A DNA stretch of 64,000 bases from an uncultured Clostridia bacterium (GCA_946537885.1 CAMNGC010000002.1:124001-188000); one strand, 5' to 3'. Numbered from the stretch's first letter, positions 48,551 through 57,592 are shown. Notes: generated by a model from the letters alone, not told the origin. A program made the numbers and translations.

Positions 48551-49381
48551 TTACTCAGCTACGGGGATCCCGGTGATCTTCGGACCGTATTCATAGCCCT
48601 CAAGGTGAATATTATCCGTGCTGAACTCATAGAAATCCGTGATACCCTCATCAATAACGAGCTTAGGTGCAGGATATGACGGTCTCTCGATCAGCTCCTT
48701 TACTATGGGCACATGACGGTCATAGACATGAGCATCTGCTATAACATGCACAAGCTCTCCGACCTCGAGTCCGGAACATCTGGCGAACAGATGCACCAGA
48801 ACCGCATACTGACATACATTCCAACCGTTAGCTACCAACATATCGTTAGATCTCTGATTAAGTATGGCATTGAGCTTATTTCCTGTGACATTAAAGGTCA
48901 TCGAATAAGCACAGGGGTAGAGATTCATCTCGTGAAGATCCTGATGTACATAGATATTTGTCATAATCCTTCTGGATGAGGGATTATTCTTAAGATCAAA
49001 GAGGGCTCGATCCACCTGATCCATATCGCCTTCCTTATAGTGATGCTTTACTCCGAGCTGGTAGCCGTAAGCCTTACCGATAGATCCGTTCTCATCGGCC
49101 CACGCATCCCAAATATGAGTCTTAAGATCCTTAACATTATTGGATTTCTTCTGCCAGATCCACAGGAGCTCATCAACGGCGCCCTTAAAATTCTGGTATC
49201 TTTGAGTAAGCATGGGAAATTCTCTCGACAGATCATAGCGATTGACGATACCGAAAGCCTTATATGTATAGGCGGGCGTCCCGTCACTCCACTTAGGTCT
49301 TACCTTCTCGTTCTCAGTTGTATATCCTGAATTCAGTATCTGCCTGATATTCTCATCGAAAATCTCATCTGCTCTGCTCAT
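48551..49381 (-). CDS. thyA: Thymidylate synthase
   Basis: Methylates dUMP with methylenetetrahydrofolate. 276 residues from ATG 49381, preceded by AGAGGTG; a GTG 6 bp upstream is less likely. The nucleophile region is LYPCAYSM rather than the textbook PPCH, and the substrate loop is NQRSNDMLVANGWN. The Cys, the Arg-Ser-x-Asp and the Asn are kept. The C-terminus GIPVAE fits the ThyA end. This divergent form is seen in clostridia. Operon with the phosphatase and folA, whose product restores the folate ThyA oxidises. Confidence 0.93.
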   Translation of the reverse strand: MSRADEIFDENIRQILNSGYTTENEKVRPKWSDGTPAYTYKAFGIVNRYDLSREFPMLTQRYQNFKGAVDELLWIWQKKSNNVKDLKTHIWDAWADENGSIGKAYGYQLGVKHHYKEGDMDQVDRALFDLKNNPSSRRIMTNIYVHQDLHEMNLYPCAYSMTFNVTGNKLNAILNQRSNDMLVANGWNVCQYAVLVHLFARCSGLEVGELVHVIADAHVYDRHVPIVKELIERPSYPAPKLVIDEGITDFYEFSTDNIHLEGYEYGPKITGIPVAE

Positions 49382-49448
49382 AGTCACACCTCTTTTCGCG
49401 ATAGAAAGATTATACCAATAGCAGGGTTAAAATCAAACGAGGCAGATA

Positions 49449-50588
49449 TCAAAGCAGGGTTGAGAGGCAATGGCCGTCAACAGCATCAAGAAATATGACT
49501 CCCGAGAATACCGTCTTAGATTCCTCGTCGCCTGAAAAGTAATAAAGAGCCCACACCGGAACCATCTTAGGGTCAAAATTAAAGCCCGTGGAAAAACAGT
49601 CTGACGAGAACGGATAGTATATAAGCTCTGCATAGCATACAGTTGCATGATCAGTATTATTCTGCTCCATAACAAATGCTAATGCGGGAATGCTGTTGCT
49701 TATACACTCATCCGGGGATATGACCTCAAAAGGTCCGTTCTCAACCACATATTCAGAGTAATTGTAATAGATCATGTCAATGAGTACGCCATCATCAACA
49801 CTTAAATAAGATTCCATGGATTGATCAGAGATCCCCCAGAATCTACCGTAATAGTCTCCGACCCGAACCGTAGATGAGTAAGTTTGGTGAAGACATTCCG
49901 GGGATCCTACAGGAAGACCGTCTATCTCTTCTCTCATTATGTAATAGTAAAAACCGTTCTGCAGATCTTCTTCATACTCTTGACCTGAGATCGAGTTTCT
50001 TATACTGATGTGTTGCTTCCAAAAGGTCTCATTATTCCTGTTAAAAGCAAATGAAAGCACGCTATCGGAGATATCACAGATTTCCTCATAGCGATCTGAT
50101 ATCGGCCTTGCACATGTTACGCCGTCAACATCGGCCTCTGTCATACTCGCGTAAAGGTCTCGTATATAGGATAAGCTTTCCCCATTTTCCGATAATACCG
50201 GATATGAGGACAAGACATCTGCCTCGAAAATACAACTGTTAAAGTCAGTGTTTACTATCTTCGGCGCCACCTGACGTCTCGGACTGCATCCGTAGTATGA
50301 TACGGATTCGACATTATGATCATTGTAAGTAAGGCTATAATCGATCGTGTACAGATCGTCTTGATATATCCCGTTAATAGTTTTGTCAGTATCATTAACA
50401 TCAAAATCGAACTCAGCGACAGGATAGCTGCTCTCATTTAAAAGGATATCCGATTCGGATGGCTCCGGGACAGCAAAGGAACTAAGCATAACGCTGTCAG
50501 ATCCGTCTGACACATCTTCATTTCTGCCGTCACAAGAGACAAGAACCAGCAAAGAAACTATTAGGATGGCAATTATTTTGCATCTCAT
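49449..50588 (-). CDS. Lipoprotein of unknown function (379 aa)
   Basis: Signal peptide with lipobox LVSC (Cys about residue 19), so surface lipid-anchored. The rest is an acidic, Tyr/Ser-rich extracellular part with no motif I can name. It starts 1 bp inside the stop of the 716-residue lipoprotein gene and is probably translationally coupled, so the two likely act together at the cell surface. Base composition is somewhat more AT-rich than the surrounding core genes. Confidence 0.72.
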   Translation of the reverse strand: MRCKIIAILIVSLLVLVSCDGRNEDVSDGSDSVMLSSFAVPEPSESDILLNESSYPVAEFDFDVNDTDKTINGIYQDDLYTIDYSLTYNDHNVESVSYYGCSPRRQVAPKIVNTDFNSCIFEADVLSSYPVLSENGESLSYIRDLYASMTEADVDGVTCARPISDRYEEICDISDSVLSFAFNRNNETFWKQHISIRNSISGQEYEEDLQNGFYYYIMREEIDGLPVGSPECLHQTYSSTVRVGDYYGRFWGISDQSMESYLSVDDGVLIDMIYYNYSEYVVENGPFEVISPDECISNSIPALAFVMEQNNTDHATVCYAELIYYPFSSDCFSTGFNFDPKMVPVWALYYFSGDEESKTVFSGVIFLDAVDGHCLSTLL

Positions 50589-52738
50589 TACATTTCCCCA
50601 TTCTCATCCAAGTACAGATTAAGTCTCGATGTAAGTGATTGAGCTACATCTTCAATACTCTTCCCCGCATTATAATAGGACTCAACCTCTTCTGTTATGA
50701 TCGCGATTGCCCCCCAATCGTAAGAATAAACTTTATCTGCTGATAATATGGCATCATAAAGATCTTCTCTCGCTTCAACAGAAGCTTCATAACAGTTACT
50801 GAAATATGATATGGCATTATAATCCGATTCCGGGATTAGATCATGATCTTCCGAATAGTCCAAATATTCAAACAGGACTTCTTCATTTACCGGCAAAAGG
50901 CTATTCTGATAATTAAGTACCTGTACATCTCTGGCGAACATATAACTCATTAGTTGAACACATGCATAAGGATAATCCGTTCCGGAAGACAGTCCGACTG
51001 CGCCAGATGCATCGATACAATGAACGGCCCCCGTCATTGTCGGAAAGCCAATATAGTCAATCCTTGTTGCTATATCATTTTCAACATAAGACAATTCTTC
51101 AACCGAGTACAACGCACAATTAAAAAGAAGGCACTTATCATAAGAATAATCTAACGACATATAATAATCGGAAGGATAACCATGAGCATAACAATAATTC
51201 AAAACTGAATAGACCTCATCATAAGAGACAGAGCCATCGGTAGTATTTATTAATTTGGCAGCCATACTCGCAGAACTCTCAGGGTAAAACAGATCCAGAC
51301 CGAGCTCCTCGCCGAGTTCTGATGCATCCTCCAAAGTTACATCAGACGGATCTTCAAATCGCCCCTCATAGCATGAATAGCCGATCACCTGGAAGCCGGA
51401 AAACAGATTTGAACAATTGCCGTCTTCGTCAAACATCAGATCTCTGACAGAAGGGATAAACTTGTTTGTTATTTCAACAAAATCATCCTCCATATAGGGA
51501 GTTATATTCTGTGTCGTTCCGTTTTTATACAATTCTTCATAATCAAAACTGTATCCGCAGAAAATATCCGGTGCGTTTCCGTCATCAAAATATTTAAATA
51601 AAGCTGCTCTTGAAGCTGCATCATCAAGTCTTGCAAATTCCGGATTCTCACTATAATCATCTATAACTGCTCTATATTCATCTTGAGAAGTGTTAAATCT
51701 GTATATTGCCGTATTAAGCGCAAGATCGCTTCTGCAACCATGTCCGCCAACGACGATTTTTATCCGTTCTTCATTTGTCCGGTTAGGATCATAGCTATAT
51801 AAAACTACTTGTGCCAACTGTCCGCCGTAGTAATACATCTCGGCATAGTTATCATCATCAAAAGCAGCAAAAGTCGGGCTTGATATTAAGCCTCCTACAG
51901 GAGGGACTATATCATAATTATTATAATCTGAGAGTTGATAGAGGCACTTCTCCTGAATGTCATACTTGAATTCACCTTTATCGGAAAAGATATAGGGACC
52001 ACTGCAAAAAGATGTTTTTCCTATATCTTCTATCACATCTTTCACATTGAGCAATAAAGAACACGACCCGGAATTAAAATCAATCTGATAATATCTCCAA
52101 TCATTTATTCCGCAAGTTATAACGTAGTATTGATTGCCTTCTTCCCAAAATATATCATTTCCATAAAACATATTGATAGCCGGATCCGACACCTTAGCTT
52201 CAAGCTTATTATCACTGTCATATTTCTCGATACATCCGATGCTTATAATAACATAACCGTCAGAACATGAACATACACCGGTGTAGCTGATATCATTTTT
52301 TATAACGCTCTTTACTTCGCCTGTATCAAGATCTAAAGACCCAACTCCCTCCGAAGTTATAAACATAAAACTATCATTTACAATGTCACAGGCTTTATAC
52401 ACTTCCAGATTACTCGGAAGTTGCATTTTATCAACAATATCACCGGAAGCACCACATTTATAGATATAATACTGAACTAAAGAGTCTTCTTGGAAATCAA
52501 ATTCCAACAGTGACACCAAAAGATAATAGTAATCATCATATCTGAAAACTTTACATATCTCAGTATAATAGTCCGGCTCAAAGACATCGATTACTGTCGA
52601 ATTATAAACTCTATCCGCATGTGTAGAATCAATTGGGGACTCGTCATTCTCTGTTTTACAGGCCGTAAAAAAAGAAAAAAGCGGCACAAAAAGCACTATG
52701 AGAATAGCAGTACTAACTCTAAATGATTTCTTTTTCAT
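50588..52738 (-). CDS. Lipoprotein: propeller-like domain plus solute-binding protein
   Basis: 716 residues with lipobox FFTAC (Cys about residue 27). The N-terminal half (about 45-330) consists of repeated short beta segments of WD/propeller style, such as DDYYYLLVSLLEFD, SFMFITSEGVGSLDLDTGE and YYVITCGINDWRYYQID. The C-terminal half (about 340-710) reads like an ABC extracellular solute-binding protein of family 1: KIVVGGHG, ALNTAIYRFNTSQDEY, DDGNAPDIFC, NITPYMEDDF and IDYIGFPTMTGA. No permease or ATPase genes are near, so it may be a sensor or scavenger rather than part of a full transporter. Domain calls are from pattern reading only. Confidence 0.7.
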   Translation of the reverse strand: MKKKSFRVSTAILIVLFVPLFSFFTACKTENDESPIDSTHADRVYNSTVIDVFEPDYYTEICKVFRYDDYYYLLVSLLEFDFQEDSLVQYYIYKCGASGDIVDKMQLPSNLEVYKACDIVNDSFMFITSEGVGSLDLDTGEVKSVIKNDISYTGVCSCSDGYVIISIGCIEKYDSDNKLEAKVSDPAINMFYGNDIFWEEGNQYYVITCGINDWRYYQIDFNSGSCSLLLNVKDVIEDIGKTSFCSGPYIFSDKGEFKYDIQEKCLYQLSDYNNYDIVPPVGGLISSPTFAAFDDDNYAEMYYYGGQLAQVVLYSYDPNRTNEERIKIVVGGHGCRSDLALNTAIYRFNTSQDEYRAVIDDYSENPEFARLDDAASRAALFKYFDDGNAPDIFCGYSFDYEELYKNGTTQNITPYMEDDFVEITNKFIPSVRDLMFDEDGNCSNLFSGFQVIGYSCYEGRFEDPSDVTLEDASELGEELGLDLFYPESSASMAAKLINTTDGSVSYDEVYSVLNYCYAHGYPSDYYMSLDYSYDKCLLFNCALYSVEELSYVENDIATRIDYIGFPTMTGAVHCIDASGAVGLSSGTDYPYACVQLMSYMFARDVQVLNYQNSLLPVNEEVLFEYLDYSEDHDLIPESDYNAISYFSNCYEASVEAREDLYDAILSADKVYSYDWGAIAIITEEVESYYNAGKSIEDVAQSLTSRLNLYLDENGEM

Positions 52739-52758
52739 CTACACAAAACAGCCATAAA

Positions 52759-53136
52759 TCAGTAGTTATAATTCCAACCGACGGTGGCAGATAATGTTCC
52801 GGGATTATTATTTTCTGCTCCGATTTTCAAATAATCAGGTCCGGCAATCGAGTAATTAGAAAACTCAGATCCCGTAGAAGTAAATATCCTCTTCCTTATG
52901 ATATACCCATTACCATAAAAAGCGACAGTTAAACTTCCTCCACTGGGGATTGTAGCAGATAATTTATATCTACGTGATCCTGCACTCATATAATAACTAT
53001 TCAGTTCATATGCAGTCCCATATGTAAAACTACCGGAAGAAGAACCAGATGGAGTCACTGTCGTATTAGCACTCATATTCCCGGAAAGACCAAAAACAAA
53101 GCAAACAGCAAATAGCAATGTAATAAATTTCTTCAT
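52759..53136 (-). CDS. Small secreted beta-rich protein (125 aa)
   Basis: Cleavable signal peptide (about 1-23, ending SGNMSA), then a Gly/Ser/Tyr-rich beta-type domain of about 100 residues without Cys. No lipobox and no membrane anchor, so it is released or loosely bound. GGAGGAG precedes the ATG. First gene of an operon with two lipoproteins. No family recognised. Confidence 0.72.
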   Translation of the reverse strand: MKKFITLLFAVCFVFGLSGNMSANTTVTPSGSSSGSFTYGTAYELNSYYMSAGSRRYKLSATIPSGGSLTVAFYGNGYIIRKRIFTSTGSEFSNYSIAGPDYLKIGAENNNPGTLSATVGWNYNY

Positions 53137-53157
53137 AACTACTCCTCCATCAATACA

Positions 53158-53185
53158 TTTATACTCTTATGATATCAAACAGTAA
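53158..53185 (-). promoter_or_regulatory. Promoter of the secreted protein/lipoprotein operon
   Basis: TTACTG, 16-bp spacer, TATAAA on the minus strand, ending about 21 bp before the ATG of the 125-residue gene. Confidence 0.5.
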
Positions 53186-53216
53186 GTTAATAAGAAATAA
53201 AATCAACTATCTCACA

Positions 53217-53232
53217 TTGCACAATTGTGCAA
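53217..53232. promoter_or_regulatory. Perfect 16-bp palindrome, candidate regulator site
   Basis: TTGCACAATTGTGCAA, 32 bp upstream of the -35 of the lipoprotein operon and just beyond the stop of the SleB-type gene. A site at this distance suits an activator. It shares the core GCACAATTG style with the competence arrays but is a palindrome, not a phased array. Confidence 0.5.
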
Positions 53233-53251
53233 CTAAACCAACAGACAAAGC

Positions 53252-54010
53252 TTACAAATTCGGATTGCCGTAACCTGTTCTTCCGGGATGTATCAGTTCA
53301 CCGGATGTGATCGAGCCGATCGGCCGCTCGTAAACAGGCTGGATCATCTCGACGTCCTCTTCACACCAGTCAGGATTCCAAGCAGTGCAATTCTCGCAGC
53401 TGCAATCAATGACAGAGAAATAATTGCCATGACAATAGCTGCAGTCGATATAGTTGGTAAACTGTCTGGAATAACCGGTAAATCCTATGGAATTATAGTA
53501 GACCATATGACAGTCGATCTCCTGGGCGGCAACAGCACGATAAGCTTCTACGACTGCCCACTCCGAATCCAAGGTTCTGGAGATATTACATTCATGCGTT
53601 TCCTGGTTAACCGCAAGGAACTGGCCGTTACGCAGCACTGTCGATGTAACGGTGGATGTCGGCCAACGCTTACAGTTGATGCGATTGAGCACGGTGCATG
53701 CAACCAATACCTTATCAGTAATGTCATCCTCGCAGAAAGCACCTTCACCTTCTACTACCTTAGCGAAAAGAATAAATTCCTGTTCGGAGATTCCGCAGGC
53801 CTGTGCTTTTATTGCCGCAGGGAAATAATACCTCTCTTCGTCGGTGGAGTTTTGCCAGAGGATCTCATAGTTCTTATCGTATTTAGTCCGAGATGTTGTT
53901 ACGGCCAAAGCTTCGATACTCTCGTTCCCGGTCCCCGCCACCCCCGTGGACCCTAATGAAAACGCGATACACACCACCGTAATTACAGAAATCAGTTTCA
54001 GTCGTAAAAT
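53252..54010 (-). CDS. SleB-type cell wall hydrolase (Hydrolase_2 family)
   Basis: Secreted peptidoglycan hydrolase of about 252 residues. A hydrophobic signal segment (LKLISVITVVCIAFSL) opens the mature protein. The catalytic domain shows LFAKVVEGEGAF, with the catalytic-type Glu, then KVLVACTVLNRI, FLAV and EAYRAV, matching SleB/CwlJ. An extra Cys-rich C-terminal part (CSYCHGNY, CSCENC) is unusual. No ATG, GTG or TTG is well placed; TTG 54118 lies within a hairpin without ribosome site. AGTGAGG stands 8 bases before ATT 54010, which I propose as start. Confidence 0.78.
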   Translation of the reverse strand: MLRLKLISVITVVCIAFSLGSTGVAGTGNESIEALAVTTSRTKYDKNYEILWQNSTDEERYYFPAAIKAQACGISEQEFILFAKVVEGEGAFCEDDITDKVLVACTVLNRINCKRWPTSTVTSTVLRNGQFLAVNQETHECNISRTLDSEWAVVEAYRAVAAQEIDCHMVYYNSIGFTGYSRQFTNYIDCSYCHGNYFSVIDCSCENCTAWNPDWCEEDVEMIQPVYERPIGSITSGELIHPGRTGYGNPNL

Positions 54011-54099
54011 AGTATTTACCTCACTTTCGGCTGTCCCGACCCATAAAACACGAGATGATATTACAATGGATTTACCATTATTGCAACTTTTTTGCTCAG

Positions 54100-54120
54100 A
54101 TTTGGCGCTTTTCGCCAAAT
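54100..54120. promoter_or_regulatory. Inverted repeat upstream of the SleB-type gene
   Basis: Perfect 8-bp arms ATTTGGCG-CTTTT-CGCCAAAT, 90 bp upstream of the proposed ATT start. It lacks a T-run on either side, so an operator or leader hairpin is likelier than a terminator. Confidence 0.4.
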
Positions 54121-54218
54121 AATGTAATATTTCACCAAGTTCAAATGGTTAAAACGTCTGTGTTTTTTGACATTTATCATTTTTAAGACAGCTCTTTGAG
54201 GTCTCGATACTCCTCTTA

Positions 54219-54809
54219 CTATTTCTGGACCGGCAAGCTTCCGTCGATATTCTCATTCAACCATTTGATCGAGAGAATATCACTCTCCGTATCCTTAAAC
54301 TCCGTCTCGGTCAGTATACGACTCTTCCCGTCTGCCTGTGTACGTAACTCGCCTGCAAACGGGTCATAGTTGCCGTTAACGATAGAATCTCTGAAAAAAA
54401 TCAGAAGCTTCTTGGTCTGATAAGGAATGTTCGGCACCCTGATATCAACAACTCCGGTTGAAAGCCCGAACCAATAATTGGCGGCTGTCCGACGATCTAT
54501 CATCTCGTTTATATTCCATGTTCCCGCCAGAACCGACTGAACGATCTTTACATAATACTTGCCCCAGTTGTAGTAAGGAGCTCCGATGTAAACATCTTTA
54601 TCGTTCTCGATCTTATATACTCCCGGTCTGACTTTGGATCTGACCCCTGTCGTATACTCGATATCCGCAAACATAGTAACACCCTCGGCCGCCCATTCTT
54701 TCCTATAGTCCGGAATATCATCACCGCCGAGATATTTAAGGGATATACGGCATTCGGGATCTATCAGGGAAACGCCGATAGCAAAAGCATTCAGGTTGAT
54801 TATCCTCAA
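54219..54809 (-). pseudogene. 5'-truncated BMP-family substrate-binding lipoprotein gene
   Basis: The 196 codons match the C-terminal half of a BMP-family (PF02608) ABC binding protein: NLNAFAIGVSLIDPECRISL, GVYKIENDKDVYIGAPYYNWGKYY and VLAGTWN. The N-terminal half with signal peptide is absent; only a TTG at 54809 is available in frame. A nearby ATG with AATTTG downstream is in another frame. No ABC transporter genes are adjacent. The fragment lies next to two tRNA genes, a common place for deletions and integrations. I take it as a decayed remnant. Confidence 0.7.
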
Positions 54810-54912
54810 TCTGTTTATCCAAATTCAACATGTCAGTTCCTCCAAATAAAACACTTTTGATTATGTTCTAATTGAAATAAGTTAACAATAAAGCATATTT
54901 TATGCTAACAAA

Positions 54913-54940
54913 AAGGCTGTCTCTTATACGAAACAGCCTT
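54913..54940 (-). terminator. Terminator of the tRNA-Pro pair
   Basis: On the minus strand AAGGCTGT-loop-ACAGCCTT is followed by TTTTTG, right after the CCA end of the downstream tRNA. Confidence 0.8.
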
Positions 54941-54944
54941 CATA

Positions 54945-55021
54945 TGGTCGGAGTGACGGGACTTGAACCCACGACCCCTTGCTCCCTAAGCAAGTACTCT
55001 AGCCACCTGAGCTACACCCCG
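54945..55021 (-). tRNA. tRNA-Pro (anticodon AGG)
   Basis: Full cloverleaf on the minus strand: acceptor CGGGGTG/CACTCCG, D-arm GCTC...GAGT, anticodon stem CTTGC/GCAAG with loop TTAGGGA (anticodon AGG, G37), T-arm GTTCAAG and encoded CCA. The anticodon reads CCU; A34 would normally need deamination to inosine. Near-identical to the second tRNA-Pro 30 bp upstream. Confidence 0.93.
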
Positions 55022-55051
55022 ATGTGACGTCTTCGCTGTGCCGGAAAAAGT

Positions 55052-55127
55052 TGGTCGGAGTGGCGAGACTCGAACTCGCGGCCTCTAGCTCCCGAAGCTA
55101 GCACTCTACCACCTGAGCCACACCCCG
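55052..55127 (-). tRNA. tRNA-Pro (anticodon CGG)
   Basis: Cloverleaf on the minus strand with the same acceptor CGGGGTG/CACTCCG, anticodon stem CTAGC/GCTAG and loop TTCGGGA (anticodon CGG, codon CCG), GTTCGAG T-loop and encoded CCA. First of two tandem tRNA-Pro genes; a promoter lies upstream. Confidence 0.95.
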
Positions 55128-55164
55128 CCGTAATCCTGCACAGCTTATCCGTGACAGCTATAAA

Positions 55165-55193
55165 ATAATAGTACAAGTCGATGAAATATGCAA
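55165..55193 (-). promoter_or_regulatory. Promoter of the tRNA-Pro operon
   Basis: TTGCAT, a 17-bp spacer and TATTAT on the minus strand, about 38 bp upstream of the first tRNA. Confidence 0.65.
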
Positions 55194-55238
55194 GCGAAAA
55201 TGTTAAGATAAACAGAAACTTTTTTCGAGGGACTATAA

Positions 55239-56627
55239 ATGAACAGTATCAAAGAGAATGATTTCGGTCACGGCAACATGTCAACCATAATCCTGCGTCA
55301 GGCTCTCCCCCTGACCTTTTCTTCGCTTGCTGCTCTTCTGTATAACCTTGTAGACCGTATCTTTATCGGTCACATCAAGGATGTCGGCTTCGACTGCCTC
55401 ACGGGAATAGGACTGACTCTCCCCTTTGTGACGATCATAAATGCCTTTACCTGCCTGTTCGGGCAGGGCGGCTCGCCTGTCTTCTCCATCGCACGGGGAA
55501 GAGGTGATGACGGAAAAGCCTCAAGGATCATGCACAATTCCTTCATGCTTCTGATGGCAGGTGCGCTCGTACTTACCATACTGTCTCAGGCGTTTATGAG
55601 ACCCCTTTTATATGCTTTCGGCGCAGGCGATAATACATATGGCTACGCGGCTTCATATCTGAGGATATACCTCTGCGGAACAGTCCTTCTCATGTTCGCG
55701 AATGGCATGAACTTCTATATCTCGGCACAGGGCTTCGCCCAGATGGCCATGGTGACAACATTCGCAGGCGCCGGTATCAATATTATTCTCGACCCGATCT
55801 TTATTTTTGCACTTGATCTTAAGCTGGAGGGCGCTGCCATTGCAACGGTCATTTCTCAGGCGGTATCAGCATTTTGGGTACTGTTTTTCCTTACCGGCAA
55901 TAAACCCTCTATCAGACTGCATCCCCGACACATTATTCCTGATGCGAAGATCTGCGGCTCCACCCTCGCCATGGGTTTTACCGGTTTCATTATGGAGATC
56001 ACAAATTCAGCCTCCCAGATCGTATGTAACAGAACTCTCAGACGTTACGGAGGTGAAGACTATGTTGGTATTATGACCATAGTCAACTCGGTAAGAGCCA
56101 TCCTGGGCGTCGCCGTAACCGGTATTACCATGGGAGCTCAACCTGTTATTGGCTACAATTACGGAGCCCGTCTTAACAGTCGTGTAAAACAGGGGATCAG
56201 GACCACTTCCCTCTTTGCCTTCGTATATACGCTCTTTGTCTGGATGCTGATAATAATCTTTCCTTCCTTCTTCATCTCCCTCTTCAGCAAAGACAGGGAG
56301 ATCAATGAACTGGCGGTCAGATATCTGCATATTTTCTTTATGGCCTATGTATTTATGTCATTACAGTATTCAGGTCAGTCGACATTCATGGCGCTTGGCA
56401 TGGCACGCCGCGCCGTGATCTTCTCAATATTCCGTAAGATAATCCTGGTTGTTCCGCTTACCATCATCCTGCCTCATTTCCTGGCCGATCCCGTAAGCGG
56501 TGTATTCTGGGCCGAACCGGTCTCGAACGTCATCGGGGGTAGCGCAAGCTTTATAACCATGTATCTCACAGTCTACAGAAAGCTGTCTGACAGCAGGGAT
56601 CCGGCACCTGATAAGGAAAGTTTATAA
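55239..56627 (+). CDS. MATE-family multidrug/cation antiporter
   Basis: 462 residues with 12 predicted helices in two halves, typical of MatE exporters of the NorM/MepA kind. Family-type segments include LRQALPLTFSSLAALLYNLVDRIFIGH, GINIILDPIFIFALDLKLEGAAIATVISQ and PVIGYNYGARLNSRVKQGIR. It should export cationic drugs or metabolites using a sodium or proton gradient. GAGGG lies 8 bases before ATG 55239. It converges with, and overlaps by 6 bp, the next gene on the other strand. Confidence 0.93.
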   Translation: MNSIKENDFGHGNMSTIILRQALPLTFSSLAALLYNLVDRIFIGHIKDVGFDCLTGIGLTLPFVTIINAFTCLFGQGGSPVFSIARGRGDDGKASRIMHNSFMLLMAGALVLTILSQAFMRPLLYAFGAGDNTYGYAASYLRIYLCGTVLLMFANGMNFYISAQGFAQMAMVTTFAGAGINIILDPIFIFALDLKLEGAAIATVISQAVSAFWVLFFLTGNKPSIRLHPRHIIPDAKICGSTLAMGFTGFIMEITNSASQIVCNRTLRRYGGEDYVGIMTIVNSVRAILGVAVTGITMGAQPVIGYNYGARLNSRVKQGIRTTSLFAFVYTLFVWMLIIIFPSFFISLFSKDREINELAVRYLHIFFMAYVFMSLQYSGQSTFMALGMARRAVIFSIFRKIILVVPLTIILPHFLADPVSGVFWAEPVSNVIGGSASFITMYLTVYRKLSDSRDPAPDKESL

Positions 56628-57485
56628 TCCGGCTTCGTCCTTATCCGTCTCATTTATTGCTTCTTCCAGAAGCTCTGCTCCATTAGCTCTCAGGTTGATC
56701 TCATTAAGAGCATTTCCGCGGGTCAGCGTATCCACAATAACTATGGGCAATTCTCTCCCATAACATTCTGTAATTGACCTTCTGTCATGAACCGTCTGTA
56801 TTGCTTTTACAAGAAGCCCCGGGAACCTGTAGCTGAATTCCACACCGCTGTTTTCTTCGTCTGAGAGCAACTGCTCACACCATTGGTCTATCATAACTCT
56901 TAAGTCGGGGGTATTTTCGATAATACTGTATTTATTCCCGTCGAAAAATCCACTCTTCTTGTATCCGGGAGATCTTAATACTATCCTAAGCTGTTCTTTG
57001 CTGAAAGCGCTGATATCAAGAACCAAGGATTCGAGCTCATTCGCGGCGCTGTTTATGTCCACCACGAACATGCCGACGCCCTCATCTTTGCTTCTCCTAA
57101 TATAGTCAGTGATCTCATCGGCGATCTTGTCAGCAATCTCTTTCTCCTGCAGGTTCAGGTCCTCATATATCGTGATATCTTCGCCGGCAAGCTTCATTTC
57201 ATCTGATTGGATGTAATCATATAAGCTTTTCCCGCTTACTATGCTGCCCCTGACTATATTGATAAAAGGATGTTCACTTTTACTTATGACATGCATGATC
57301 CATATCTGAAGGATCAAAGCATAAAGGAATACCGAGATGATAAGCGTCAACCCTATAAGCAGCATCAACTTATTGGAACTTCCGAAGATCAGAAGAAGAA
57401 TCCCCAATAGAAGGAACGGAGCTTTTGACAACACTGATGACAGGAATCCGAATATAAAAATATAGAACATTGCGGTTTTATTCAT
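56622..57485 (-). CDS. Unknown membrane protein with cytoplasmic domain (287 aa)
   Basis: Two or three N-terminal hydrophobic helices (about 5-35 and 38-70) followed by a soluble domain of about 215 residues with mixed alpha/beta character (MFVVDINSAANELESLVLDIS, LPIVIVDTL). No catalytic motif recognised. GGGG precedes the ATG. It overlaps the MATE gene end by 6 bp on the opposite strand and is divergent from birA, so it is probably its own unit. Confidence 0.7.
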   Translation of the reverse strand: MNKTAMFYIFIFGFLSSVLSKAPFLLLGILLLIFGSSNKLMLLIGLTLIISVFLYALILQIWIMHVISKSEHPFINIVRGSIVSGKSLYDYIQSDEMKLAGEDITIYEDLNLQEKEIADKIADEITDYIRRSKDEGVGMFVVDINSAANELESLVLDISAFSKEQLRIVLRSPGYKKSGFFDGNKYSIIENTPDLRVMIDQWCEQLLSDEENSGVEFSYRFPGLLVKAIQTVHDRRSITECYGRELPIVIVDTLTRGNALNEINLRANGAELLEEAINETDKDEAGL

Positions 57486-57592
57486 AACTATCCCCCTCTA
57501 TTGATTTAATACTATCAAACGGGCATTACTATTTCAACGATAGTAGTATAATGGTGATCAGGAAAGAAAATCATAAACAGGATGGAAAGATC

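Noticed and set aside
54812..54830. ATG in the region upstream of the BMP fragment as real start
   Set aside because: It is in a different frame from the conserved domain and would give a short product.
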